A DNA stretch of 64,000 nt from Hyposmocoma kahamanoa. Its lineage: Eukaryota; Arthropoda; Insecta; Lepidoptera; Cosmopterigidae. Shown here in pieces: positions 24,139 to 35,748 of the stretch. The notes beneath the pieces were generated by a model, which did not search any database, was not told where the DNA came from, and saw only the letters and a program-made list of their open reading frames with translations. Made by a program: the position numbers and the translations under genes. Each line of letters begins with the position of its first letter. Positions within the stretch are counted from its first letter, which is position 1. The stretch covers positions 526,889 to 590,888 of the forward strand of contig NW_020655550.1 of assembly GCF_003589595.1 (NCBI RefSeq), in the 5' to 3' direction.

Positions 24139-24988
24139 GCACGATTTTTGACATAAAAATATTCCGTCACCGAAAAACGTTCACGTGTATTGCGACGTCA
24201 CGTCAGCCAAGTATTCGCTAAACAAGAAACTCCAGTAAGGTCTATTGTGTGAGTTTTCATCAGCGTTATATCTAGGTACGGTTAAACTGAAAACGAACAA
24301 GACCTCTACGCCCCACACAAGAAAATTCTTTCTAAATTACAGTGGTATTTAAAACAAAAATTAATTTTTAATCTTTCGTCGATTAATTAGCAAACAACAC
24401 CGCTCAAATCATGTCGTGTATTTTAAAAGGAGGGTGAAAAAAAATCGATATTTTTAAGCTTTTGCTAATAATATGTTCAATGTGCGTTGATTACGTACGT
24501 CATTTTTATTGAGGTTTCCGTTTTATTTGAGTAACGTTGAAAAGTAAAAAATCGCCAATTTATTCCATTTAGCAATATGACAAAATAAAATTTCCCATGG
24601 CTCTGATCGGGACGTTGTCGTCGCGTCTAAAAAGCCTTGTTTTTTGTCCCAATGTTTCCCTTCTGCTGCCACCTGTCGGCTTAAAAATTCACTACTACGA
24701 CATTGACAGCGAGCGTTTTGTTTCTGCTACTATCCGTATACAATATATCAGCTTAGCGCATGGAAAATCAGGGTCAATTGTTGTTGCTGCAGGGTGTTTT
24801 TTACACATCAGCGGATTTAAAAAAAGAACGCGAAAAATGTATGTACATTGTACATGCATCTATCTAAATGAAAAAGCTTTCTATTTTCTTTGGTGTTGTA
24901 ATAAAATATTTTTAATACATTTGCGAAAAAACTACATTGAAAGTAAAATAAATAAGTATTTAAAAACAAAACTCATTTTATTTGTGTG
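24139..24988. other. No gene recognised; one 131-codon frame
   Basis: An ATG-started plus-strand frame runs 24597-24992 with a good start context (CCCATGG). Its second half is low-complexity and it ends in the next MITE's TTA, so I do not treat it as a gene. No family is recognised. Confidence 0.3.
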
Positions 24989-24991
24989 TTA

Positions 24992-25281
24992 GGGTCGTAT
25001 TCTAGAACTCTACTCAATGCTCAAGTCAGGACTTGAGTATGATTTCAAGCACTGGAAATACGACCCTAAAAGCAAGGGCTTGAGTAAAACTACCTAGGTC
25101 TCTAAAGGATCGTATTCCACAACTCTACTCATTGCTCAAGTCGTGACATGAGTATGATTTAAAGCACTAGAAATCATAATCAAGTCCTTGCCATTAGGGT
25201 CGTATTTCCAGTGCTTGAAATCATACTGAAGTCTGCTCAAATCCTGACTTGAGCATTAAGTAGAGTTCTAGAATACGACCC
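24992..25281. mobile_element. GGGTCGTATTC MITE, composite copy
   Basis: TTA lies on both sides (24989-24991 and 25282-25284). The outer ends are GGGTCGTATTCTAGAACTC and its complement. A second start, GGATCGTATTCCACAACTC, lies at about 25109, so two copies appear fused or one is inserted in the other. Confidence 0.82.
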
Positions 25282-25284
25282 TTA

Positions 25285-26247
25285 CACAATGGCAACTGTT
25301 GCCAGTATTCAACTACATTAAAATTACTATTTTAGTAGCAAGTCGTGCAGCGAACTCGCGTAATACTCACCTCCGGTCATTGTTAATACTCAATCAGCCA
25401 CCTTTATGGAAAATATTTTGGTATTTTTAAATGTAACCCGTTGGTTTACGTTTTACATCTATGCAATTTAAACAAATAAGATGTTTGTAAGTGTTAAAAT
25501 AAGTTTTAATGACGAATGACTTACGTCACAAAGCACATTAATATTAAATAAATATACAACCCTTTTCAGTTCTATGTTTAAGACATGAAACAACAGTAAA
25601 TTAAAAAAAAATTGAAAAGTAAAAAGCACTAGTGCAAAAAATCCAACTTTCAGCACGATTTGTGGTACGAAAATAACACATTTTAAGCAACTGTATTAAA
25701 AAAATATTATATCAATAATTTTGTGACATTTATTAACGAAAGAATCAATCTGCATGAAAACAATTTAAAAAAAGAGTTCAGCTGCTTTTTCGCCTAAGTC
25801 TGTTTAAGTCATGTCTCGACTCGACCATCCGTAATGAGTATCAGCATTGATGAATGCGGATGCTGATTTTCGCAACTATCGTAGTAGTAGTTTAGGTTGT
25901 TGAATTCCCCAGTAAAATCATGTTATTTCATAAACAGACGCCTGTCTGTTCATGAAATAACGTCAATATTCAATGATATTAATAATATGATCACTGGCAT
26001 TGTCTATGAAAGGGCAGAGCTATTTATCGACGTTATGTTTTGTTGTTTCCGATCTCCATGTGACTACAGGTTGTTAGACTACTTGTTTATTTAACACAAC
26101 CACAATCTATACTTTTCACTTGCCAAGTTGCCACACTCCAATCTACTGAGAGAAAAATTTTGTTGAAAATCTTTAATAGCTAAATAAATGATTACATTGT
26201 ATCACTTATCTAAGTTAAGAATTCACTAATGCTAACAATGATGAAAC
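25285..26247. other. 3' flank of mRpL19; no other gene
   Basis: AT-rich. On the minus strand, about 75 bp past the mRpL19 stop, an ATTAAA (about 26170-26176) could serve as its polyadenylation signal. Nothing else is recognised. Confidence 0.4.
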
Positions 26248-29200
26248 TCAGCCCAACTGAGTTTTTGGTGGAGTAAAGGTACGTTTTCGTGACATCTTCT
26301 TGCGCGCAAGTTGGAGTTGATGCAACTGATTGTAGACCTCGCCCCATATCTCGCTTTGATCTTCCTCAGGAATAGTTTTCCTAAAGTGTTTTAGTACATT
26401 ATTGGTCATACAGAACGAAATACACTTGTGCTCAACATAAATTTAAATAAAAAGCTTATAACAAAAATGCAGCCTCTAAAATAGGATTGTAAAGCTGGGA
26501 CTACACATGCATTTATGTGGCAATTTTTTGTAGACATCCTAAGAGAAATTGAACATATAATATTATAGTTCTAGTGACTAACATATCCTTAAATAAATAC
26601 CTGTATTGCTTCATCAAATCATATCTCTCCCAAGGAGTCTTCCTAAGCTCCCTCCTAACTCTGTCCTTCTCTTTAAGATATTCTTCAATATTGGAGACAC
26701 CTTTTAAGTCTTGTCTCTCCCACCGCTCCAACCAAGGTCTTGGTTTCAACTTCACCTGGAACAATAAGGGAGGCTTATAGAAAATATTTTTTTATTAATC
26801 AAGACATGCACTTATGCAGTCAATACAACTCTGCAATCTTGCAGGAAAATCACTTGAAAACGTCATTTTTTAAGCTACTTTTTAAGCAACTGCTTGTTCA
26901 CTACGCTGACCTCCCTGAAAAGAACGAGCAAGAAACTCTAGGGATTGCTCTTTTCAAATAAATTTAAATGCTATGGAATACCCTTTGAATCATAATTGTG
27001 TAGAAGCTAGACTCTTGTTGTCTTTCCATACTGCTTTATCTAAAATATACTCTTCAATTTGGTAATATGACTTTTCAATTAAAATACTTTTATGTTAGTT
27101 TTAAACTTCGGAAACAAACAGGTTAAACGTAGTGACATGTAAAGGAATATGAAAAAGCTAAAACGTTGAATTTAAATTGTAATGTCATCGCAGTACTGTC
27201 TAATTCTGCTTGCTTCGCTGTCAGTCGAACATACGAAGACTAAAGCGTGAATGACGCTCTGTATACGATTTTAACGCCCTATAAGTTCGAACACTTTTTA
27301 GCGCGGACCCGACGTCCATATAATTGTAAGTCAATGTTTATAACTTTACTATTATATTCTTTATTGTACAAAGAAAAGACATATAAAACACATATTACAA
27401 TGGACATATACAACTTTGTAGAAGAACAGAATGTATTGAATCATAAAGTATTGAAACTCATTTTCTGCTACTTTAAGGACCTAAACCGTATTGCTTGTAG
27501 ATAATTATAGAAATTGCAGAAAAATGGTAGTCAGAAGGCGGCAGCTCAGTTCAATATGGGGAGTGGTAAAGACCTACAATCTAAAACCCATGTAAGGTGG
27601 TGACAGTTTGCTTGGCACCATGAGCTCTGGTGTTATTGTATCTAAGTAGAGATGAAGAAGACCAGGTAGACTAGCCGTGGCTCTTTTCTCTAAGAGTTAT
27701 GCAATCATTGCTTGTATTTCTTAATAAATAGCAAGTAGCCATCATGGTTGTAATAGTAGTCACTTAAATAGTTCATTGTTTCATACAAAATTCCATACTT
27801 CTCAACCAAAACTTCTAATACGGCTCTCAGACTAAAGACACTTTATTTCATATCAATGTGGCCAGAACATTAGCATGGCAATGTCATATTTTAACTCTTA
27901 TTATATTTCTTTTATGCTTTCTGTAATGCATAAAAAATGCCTGCAGATTCATTAACTATCACAGTGCATTATCATGATATAGTATAGTGGATAATGACGT
28001 TTCATTAATCACACTTCCACAATAAAATTTATCATGCTAGCGACGAATGTGACCGCTCAGTTGGGTCGGTGGGAGTGAAATATCTTCTTATCGACCCCAT
28101 TTTTGTGTTTATTATTGGCAACATGATATGCAGCAGTGTACAGAAAAATCTTTAATAGGTTTATACAACACCGTTTTATGTATTTTCAACTTATTATAAG
28201 CTATGGATGTTATAAATTAAAAAAATTAATAAAAGATTAGATAAGTAGGAAATTTCACCTGAACAGGATTTATTGGTACTGGTGTTCCGTCAGGCAATAT
28301 CTCAGGGTCCATGTCAAATGGGAAAGTGCTGTACTCTGGCAATGCATCACGCAGGTAGAAGAGTTTCTCATCTAAACGTTTCTCTAGACGTAGCACTTGT
28401 ATCTTTTGGACTGTGGGATCATACAATTGATACCGAATCTGAAAACATACAATATCAACATTTTTATTTCATACTAGTGTCACATGAATCATGCAATTTT
28501 TTTATCTGCCAACTTTAGAGAATGGTATTTCTTTTCATATTCTCAACAAAAATTTCAATAAAAGTTTAAATAAAATTTATGCAGTTTGAGGCAAATCAAA
28601 AGGTGTGAATATTTCCTCACCTCCACTCCTTGATGGTCAACTACATTCCTCAATGTAAACTCAGCACTTAGACCACAACCTTTGCGCTCAATGCAAATGC
28701 CTACAAAACGGTTGGTCTTGCCTTGCGCATGTGGATCTGATATAGTCACTGCTAAAATAGAACCTGAAAATGTTATATTATAACTTAAATAAATTGGGCC
28801 ATTTATTATATAATGAAGAACCAAGAAGCAAAATCTTTAAGCAGAGATATCCTAAATTATATTATTATTAAGAAAATTTGAGAACCTGAACACACCAAAT
28901 GGAATGTAATAAATATATGTGTGTATATCTCAAATTATTTGCTAAAGCGAGAAACAGATTCACAAAATTACACTCCATTACCAGCTTCTGACATTTCCAT
29001 TGTAAGTGCAGAAAATGAGCACACTACTACTTCTATAGCTATAAAATAACAAATTATGGAAAACGATTTATTTCACAATAACGTCATGTTGTTTGCGTGT
29101 ATGTAATCAATAGGTTCCACACAGAAACTTACCAACATAAAATTCTGGAATATCAATCTGATTCCTCCTTTTAAGCATGTCAGCCCGTTCCAACTTCTCA

Positions 29201-29508
29201 CGAAGACTGTTTCTCCATTTTGGATTAGGGTCAGGAAGAAACTCCGGATAAATGTGACGGAATTCTAACCCTGGGTTGCTCGGTCTACGACCTAATGGCT
29301 TCTTCCTCTCTACCCCATCTTGTGGTGTCTCAGCTTTGTCGGGCAGTATAGAAAATGCTCTATAATCTTAAATAAGTTTAATAAGTTATAAGAACCTACT
29401 TTGCACGAATAAACAGTAAAAAATATTAATTCTAAACTAACCTCTTCTGAGGAACCATTTTGCTGCTGAAAGAACATCTGAGATCGTTTTCCGTACTGCT
29501 AAAGCCAT
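26248..29508 (-). CDS. mRpL19: Mitochondrial ribosomal protein bL19m, six exons
   Basis: The product is a protein of the large mitochondrial ribosomal subunit, encoded in the nucleus. Exons, in transcript order, are 29508-29442, 29366-29133, 28763-28621, 28438-28259, 26755-26601 and 26380-26248; all junctions are GT-AG and all join in frame, giving about 303 aa. The N-terminus (MALAVRKTISDVLSAAKWF) is basic and amphipathic, fitting a mitochondrial presequence. Family residues include RHIYPEFLPDPNPKWRN, IDIPEFYVG, SILAVTISDPHA, FVGICIERKGCGL, TLRNVVDHQGVE, LYDPTVQKIQVLRLEKRLD, LRDALPEYSTF and a KPRPWLERWERQDLKGV tail. Length matches animal L19m proteins (about 290-310 aa). Intron 4 (1.5 kb) carries a 104-bp dispersed element. 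No defects were seen; the gene looks functional. Confidence 0.95.
27235..27338 (+). mobile_element. Copy of the 112-bp mini-element in mRpL19 intron 4
   Basis: This block begins GAAGACTAAAGCG and ends TAATTGTAAGTCAATG. It matches 49788-49891 almost base for base, including CTTTTTAGCGCGGACCCGAC. At the other site the block is bounded by a duplication, which identifies it as mobile. Confidence 0.65.
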
Positions 29509-29669
29509 TGCAAATTGTCTAGAAATATTATAAAAACCAAGGAACAAATTGGTCCTATTTAAAAAAATAAAATTTGTCACTAATTCCAAAGATTATAGGC
29601 AAAAAACTTCGACTCCCAAAAACCATCGGCATCACCATTCTTCACTCTGCCATTTCATTTGACAGATAA

Positions 29670-30110
29670 TTAGAGATGGGAAAAACTGCTTATTTTTTAA
29701 ACGTTTAAACGTTATGCTTTTTTAAGAAACGCGTGCTTTTTTAAACGCTTTTTAAAACTAACACAATCGTTTAGATAACGTTTAAACGCTTTTATGTTAA
29801 AAAAAGCTTGCAACATTGTGTTGATAGCGAAACGCAAGAGTAGGCCACTAAAGGTTTTATGATAAGTAAGTTTTATTGTAAAAAAAAAGTTATGTTTTTA
29901 TTTATGACATAATATTATTATATTAACATTTTGTTCATTGGCGTTTATAAGCGTTCAAAAACATATGTTGTTTAACTTTCGTAGTTGTTAACAGTTGAAA
30001 TGGGAAAAACTGCTTATTTATTTAACGTTAAAACGTACGTTTCAAAAGCGTGCTTGTAAAAGCGCTTTTCACCTAGACCGTAGAGGGAGAATTAGAGGGT
30101 GAGGAAGGGA
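29670..30110. repeat. Dispersed repeat rich in TTTAAACGCTT motifs
   Basis: Two related halves start with (A)GATGGGAAAAACTGCTTATT near 29674 and 30000. TTTAAACG, GCGTGCTT and AAAAAGCTTGCAAC recur, and a related block is at 50281-50530. The GATGGGAAAAA start is hAT-like. Bases 29510-29669 form the 5' flank of mRpL19. Confidence 0.55.
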
Positions 30111-30155
30111 GAATAGAAGAATTTTCGTTTTTTTTTATTTTCCTTCTACGACTTA

Positions 30156-30325
30156 GGGTCGTATTCCAGAACTCTACTCAATACTCAAGTCAGGACTTGA
30201 GTATTGCAGTGAGCACTGAAAATCATATTCAAGATCTTGCCATTAGGGTCGTATTTCCAGTGCTTGAAAACATACTCAAGTCTGATACAGTCCTGACTTG
30301 AGCATTGAGTTCTAGAATACGACCC
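30156..30325. mobile_element. GGGTCGTATTC MITE, single complete copy
   Basis: This 170-bp element has ends GGGTCGTATTCCAGAACTC and its complement, and perfect TTA duplications at 30153-30155 and 30326-30328. It is the cleanest copy of the family in the window. Confidence 0.9.
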
Positions 30326-30812
30326 TTAAACGTTCTTTTGTGAAGGGGAAGCCAAAGTGTTTACAATAATTTTCATTAGAGAGCTGTTGTATCTCATTTA
30401 TCAGAAAATAATTTGCGTTACCGCAAACTCATTCATGTGACCTATTTTAGGGCTATTTTAATTCCGTTTGTGAAATAAAAGCGTGTTCGAGTTTTACATT
30501 TATTTATATAATTTCAAATCGTGCACATTTTGCAATAAATATTTATATTGGCAAAACTAAATTTAGAGTTGCCGATTAAATGGCGTTTAGAGAAAATCAT
30601 GCATATATTTTTTGCAGAATATTGAAGCAGACGCACAGTGGGGCAGGATGCATTAAAACTTGGTATTAATTATTAATTGCTTTGAATCATACGTTACAAA
30701 TTATAAATATGGTTTGTATAGTAACATATACATAAATAAAACACATAAAGCATTGTTTTAATTTTTAATCGTGATAATATTACAAAAATGTTATCGTAAA
30801 TTAATACATATT

Positions 30813-32691
30813 TTAATCATGATCAGATTCTTCGTTTTCGTCGTCATTGTCAGTGTTTTGATATTCAGTGACGATCGGAGCCACTAATAGGTCTATAGCC
30901 TCCTTTGGTAAGTTTTTAATTTTTTGTTTTGTTTCTTTCCATTCACTAGTCAGTATAGGATCTGAACTTAGAAGAAGATAGTTAAAAATATCTTCATTCG
31001 TTTTTTCTCGACTGCATTTTCTAGCATAGTGTTCACGGTAACTCTTAAAATCTTTGTTGCGCGCCTCTTGCGCCTCTTCAGTCAATTGACCAATGGGCAA
31101 CAATGCATTGGATTCTAATTCTGCTCCGTGTATAAGAAATTTGTGTATTGTGGGAGGCATACAATACCAACCATACAAATTAACAAAATGCCGAGCAGTA
31201 TTATGTGTATATTCGCGGAATCGATCTATGCCGATAGAGTGTCCACATGATGCTACTATCAGTATAGTGTGCATTTTTTAATCAATTGTACGTCTAATTT
31301 AATTATTTCTGCAGACAATTCAGGGTTAGAAAAAACGCCTTGCTGTGTTGCCGTCATTCGAGTTTACGAAACCGGGTTTCGGGAAGTCCACGAGCAATCC
31401 AGTTTTTTCTTTAAATTTAGTTTGAATACTTTTTTTTTCTTTCTGCAACTATTCTTTTGTCATTACCTCTAGCTTGCCACTTTAGAATTGGCAGTTTGTA
31501 GGATAGGTGGAGAAGACATTAAAAAAACCGTATGCACCCATGTAGGACTGATATCCCAAATTGTAAATTCTGCGTTGTTATTTTTCTATTAATCATTTTG
31601 TTAATATCATTAAATTCACTCGATGTGGCACCGCAAATGTAACATTTCCGTGTAGATGTTGTTTCTGTGAGAGCATTGCAAATCTTCCCATCGACCATCG
31701 CAAAAATCATTATGTGATTGACTGAAACAGCTCTACCGTGTAAATTCAATTTTGTGTTTTCCGACTGACATATTTCAGCGTCCATCCGATTTTTTTCTGC
31801 TACAGAAACTGCAGTTGATTCCTTTGTGAAAGCAATTTTCACACGTCTGCAACACCTCGTAGAAGACGGACGAGGATTCTGCCAAATTATTTTCGAGTTC
31901 TTGTCCTTTGAATTACATACTAAACGAAGTGGTACGAGAGACATTATAAATACAGATGAATCACTCGCTTGGCATCCATGGAACGCTTGTTTATAGGAAC
32001 TGTGACCTGAGCTGCCGTCGTAGCCCCACTTTGTCATTAGTTGTAGTTTCCCCAATTCTTCATTGCTTAGTGATGATAAAACATTTTCCTGAACAGTTAG
32101 CAGACGTTCCAAGGTATGATTCAGAAGGGCTTGCAAGGGGACTTCCACCGATATCTCACTTACTGTAATATTATTTGGGTAGCATTCTTTTTTCTCATTT
32201 TGTAATATTTTGTATGAAGGAAATCTGTCCGGATTGCTTTGTCTTATTAAACTATATTGATATCTCGACAACTTAGCGTCTATCAGTAAAGCTAGAGCAT
32301 CTTTACCAGACATCATGCAAGGCTTTTTCTCAAGTGAATTTTTGTAGGCTTTTCTATATTTGCTTGCCCGTTTCGGAGAGGTTGTAATGATTTCCTTTAA
32401 CAATTTTGAAGCATCCTTATTTCCTGATGCCCTCAGACATATTTGTGTGGCAAAATTTAATTCCGCAATAGATCTAGACTTCCGTAAGTCTTCCGTTTTT
32501 TTGCGTTTAGTTCGTTCGGTGCTCTCCTCAAATGAAATCGTTGGACGTCCACTCTTCCTTAAATTAGACGGCTTGTAGTGGGTAAAAACAATCATCTTAG
32601 CAAGCCAACCATTATATTTCTCGAAAAACCTCTTCTCCGATCTTCCTACATTGAACCATCTTATTTTAAATTGAGACTTGAAATGATACAT
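30813..32691 (-). pseudogene. Transib transposase, broken
   Basis: The ATG at 32691 opens 390 codons: a basic N-terminus, then KWGYDGSSGHSSYKQ, whose D fits the first catalytic residue, and later CYICGATSSEF, a zinc-binding pair. A TAA at about 31516 interrupts SVLHGCIRFF; similar sequence (LSYKLPILKWQARG, then VDFPKPGF in another frame) continues beyond it. The last part, 31274-30813, holds CGHSIGIDRFREY, HFVNLYGWYCMPPTIHKFLI and LTEEAQEARNKDF, where the E corresponds to the third catalytic residue of the RAG1/Transib fold. At least one nonsense change and two frameshifts are visible, so the element cannot make its own transposase. Confidence 0.85.
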
Positions 32692-32712
32692 TTTTCTCTT
32701 TAAATTACTAGG

Positions 32713-32828
32713 TGAAATAAACTAATATTAACATAATCCAAGCATTTTTATTATTTGCAGATGACATTTTACAGTGTCAATTTTAACCATAGATCTACCA
32801 ACCATAGTGTATATATATATATATAACA
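32713..32828 (-). repeat. 3' LTR of the gypsy-type element
   Basis: 116 bp, matching the other LTR except for one A/T difference near 32762 and a shorter TA run. Confidence 0.88.
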
Positions 32829-32846
32829 TTCGTCCATCCCTACAAT

Positions 32847-34757
32847 TTACAACATCTCCTCGATAAGCCGCCGAGGTCGCCTGATGGTGCGCTCATGGCG
32901 CTTTGATGCTCGCTTTAGGGACGCCGTGGTAGGTGGCGAATGCGTAGTAGCAGCGCATGGCCGCATTGGGGTGGTAGCTGAGTTCTGCGTTCCTGACGAA
33001 CTTGCAAGGGGTTCCACCTCACTGGTGTTTATATGATGCGGGTCGTGTGTGTCCTGAGAGCCATCAGTAGAAACTGGACTGACATGGTCGGCTAAGCGGG
33101 AACGCACTTGATCAGCATGATATCTCCTTTCTACCCCATTGGCTGTGTCTACGGTATACGAGTATCTATGCGTACGTCTGGATATGGTAGCAGGTTCCCA
33201 TCGTGACCCATCCCGGGCTCGGACAAACACGCTGTCCCCCGATCTAAAACATGGTGTTAAATTTTCTGAATTTATATTAGCCTGTATCTGCCTATGCTGC
33301 AGGGCCTTTTTAGAGTTAGGGCGTGCGTTATCCAAAATACAATGCAGCTGACGTCCGAACATAAGTTGTCCTGGGCTCTTACCGGTGGTGGAATGAGGTG
33401 TTATGCGGTAGGAAAAAAGGAAATTTTCTAGTCGTCCTTTCAAGGTGAGATGGTCACTGGCACTTGATGATAGCCTGGATTTGAAAGTGCGAACCAGACG
33501 TTCAGCCAAACCGTTAGTCCGGGGATGGTACGGGGATGATTTTATGTGTAGAATACCCTTGTCTCTACAATAGTCTTGAAATTCCTGAGAAGTAAACTGT
33601 GGTCCATTGTCAGAAACCAAGAATTGAGGGAAGCCGAAGGTGGTGAAAATGGAATCTAACTCTTCACACAGTTTAGAAGTGGTTATCTGGTTCATGGGTT
33701 TAATTTCGACCACCACCACCACCACCACCACCACTACCACTCTGTGTACTGTCAATTCTGCATTAGACGGTTTATCTTCTGGATTGGGCATCCTTGAAAG
33801 AAAACCAGCCATAAAATTTAGATGCCCTTTTGTAAAAACTATATCGTAGTCATACCCTCCAATGATTAAAGCCCAGCGCACTAGACGGTTATTGACAATC
33901 TTCGGCAAGTTACGTTGTGGCCCCAAAACGTGAATCAATGGCTTATGATCAGTGCTAAGTATGAATTTGGTACCACGTAAATATTGATCAAACTTTTGGA
34001 TTCCAAAAAATATTGCTAAAGCTTCTCGGTCAATAACTGAATATTTAGTTTCCGCTGGTCTTAGTTTCCTTGAAGCAAAAACGATAGGTTGAATTTTGTC
34101 TGCCGATTTATGATATAGGACGGCACCCACACCTTTTTCCGAGGCATCGCAGGCTAAATACAATGGGCGCTTTTCGTCAAAAGCAACAAGCGGTTTCGAT
34201 TTACTAATAAGATCTTTTGCGTTCTTAAAACTCGTATTTTCTTTGACGGTCCATTGCCACTTCCGGCGACCACCAGTCAATGCATGCAGATCTGCGCAGA
34301 CACTATGTAGGTGAGGAATAAATTTCTCGTAAAAATTTATAAGACCTAAGAATGACCGCAGTTCTTGGGCGTTAGTGGGCGGTGTCGCTTTCATTATTGC
34401 ATCAATTTTCGATTTCGTCGGCCTAATTCCGTCTTTAGTAATTGTGTGCCCTAGGTATTCAATCTCTGTCTGGAAAAATGAACATTTCTTTAAATTGACT
34501 TTTAAGCCCGCCTTATCTAGTTTGCTAAATACGGTCGATAGCGTTTGGAGGTGTTCAATGTCATTTTTCCCTGTTAAGGCAATGTCGTCAAAATACACTG
34601 CGATATTTGGTACACCGTCCAAAAGTTCATGCAAGTAATGTTGGAAAATTGAAGGAGCTGTTGAGATTCTAAATGGCATCCTATTGTATTGATAATATCC
34701 TTTGTGCGTAGAGATTGTCAGGTACTGTTTCGACTCTGGAGCTATTTCAAATTGCAA
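32847..34757 (-). pseudogene. Gypsy-type pol: reverse transcriptase, RNase H and partial integrase
   Basis: The frame begins inside the reverse transcriptase (QFEIAPESKQYLTI) and has the active site VYFDDIALTG. GLINFYEKFIPHL marks the connection, and RNase H follows with LACDASEKGVGAVL and STDHKPLIHVLG. The frame then passes through a run of eleven valines coded by a GTG microsatellite (near 33712-33745). It goes straight into the integrase at NQITTSKLCEEL, with VSDNGPQFTS holding a catalytic Asp and a later TNGLAERLVRTFK the Glu. The zinc-binding HHCC region and the first catalytic Asp are missing, so integrase is not functional. The C-terminal tail is basic. The reverse transcriptase front lies in another frame at 34775-35434. 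Confidence 0.88.
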
Positions 34758-34774
34758 GTACGCATCCCTTAAAT

Positions 34775-35434
34775 CTATTTTCGAAAATTTGGCTCCATTT
34801 GCCAGATTTTGTCGTAGCTGGTCAAAGAGTGGGACCGGGTGAGAATGAGTGACAATAACACGATAATAGTGCTACGAAAATCACCGCAAATTCCGATTTG
34901 GCCATTTGTTTTTACGACATTCACTGTGGGTGTAGCCCATTCTAATGGCGTGACATTTGGATCAACTTTAGTCACGATTCCTTCGTCAACTAAACGTTGA
35001 AGTTCAATTTCTATGTTTTTACGCATGTAAAACTTAACTGGTCGAGCAGGGACATGTTTAGGTACTGCCCCAGGTTTTATATGAATGTTGACTTCATAAT
35101 TTTTAACTTTTCCTAGTTTATTATCAAAAAGGGATGAAAAGGTTGAAAGTACCTGTTTAAGCGTAGTGGTGTGTTGAACGGGTTTAACCGAATAGACTGG
35201 CTCTGGGAATGTCATTTTATACATCTCGCTCCACTGGAGGCCAAAAAGCATTGGATTGGCGTCTTCCATAACCACAACAGGTAATATTTTCCGCTCTCCC
35301 ATGATTTCAACGGTTACGTCTGTGAGACCTTTTGGTTTGAGCTTAAGGTTCCCATAAGCTCGTAGCTTCGGTGCCTTGGTTAGAGAGGGTTCTCCGATCC
35401 GCTTCCAGAAATTTGTGCTAATAATGGAGTACAC
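34775..35434 (-). pseudogene. Gypsy-type pol: protease to reverse transcriptase start
   Basis: This frame holds the end of the retropepsin and the start of the reverse transcriptase (KFYMRKNIEIELQRLVDEGI, ATPTVNVVK and ICGDFRSTI). The protease active-site segment lies at its upstream edge (35405-35475) and reads FDWDPGSVYS, with Pro where the usual D-T/S-G has Thr or Ser. Near 34860 a frameshift separates it from the downstream pol frame; the residues LFDQL and FSKIDLRDAYLQ can be followed only by changing frame. Confidence 0.8.
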
Positions 35435-35478
35435 GGATCCTGGGTCCCAATCGAATGTGCAACTGACTCCGTTGACGG

Positions 35479-35740
35479 TTACATCAATTCTCTTGCTGTC
35501 CTTGTTTCCTTGCGTTCAACCTTGAAGACATCATCACTTTCATCAGAACTCGTGTCAAAAGACTGTGACGAACTTCCATCATTGTGTGCATTGTTCTTAA
35601 TTTTATGCAGTTTGTTACTATAATTGGTTGGTTGTTTCTTTTCTGTCGCGGTGCTCGCTAAATACCAGACTTTATACAGCAACTTTCAAAATGACCTTGT
35701 ATGTGGCATTCATCGCATGTATGGTCTTTTGCCTTGCAAA
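35479..35740 (-). pseudogene. Gypsy-type gag/pol linker with CCHC knuckle
   Basis: Just after gag, in a shifted frame, the minus strand encodes CDECHIQGHFESCC (about 35735-35690), a CCHC zinc knuckle as in nucleocapsids. A stop near 35680 follows, then a serine-rich acidic linker (DTSSDESDDVFKV). The break between gag and this segment may be a programmed shift or decay. Confidence 0.6.
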
Positions 35741-35748
35741 CGTTTAGC

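Noticed and set aside
24597..24992. 131-codon ATG-started frame with good start context
   Set aside because: No family resemblance, low-complexity second half, and it ends at the edge of a MITE; no splice or promoter support.
32360..32578. Plus-strand frames opposite the Transib transposase
   Set aside because: Antisense shadows of a recognised coding sequence.
33640..33849. Poly-threonine frame on the plus strand
   Set aside because: It is the complement reading of the GTG microsatellite in the pol gene.
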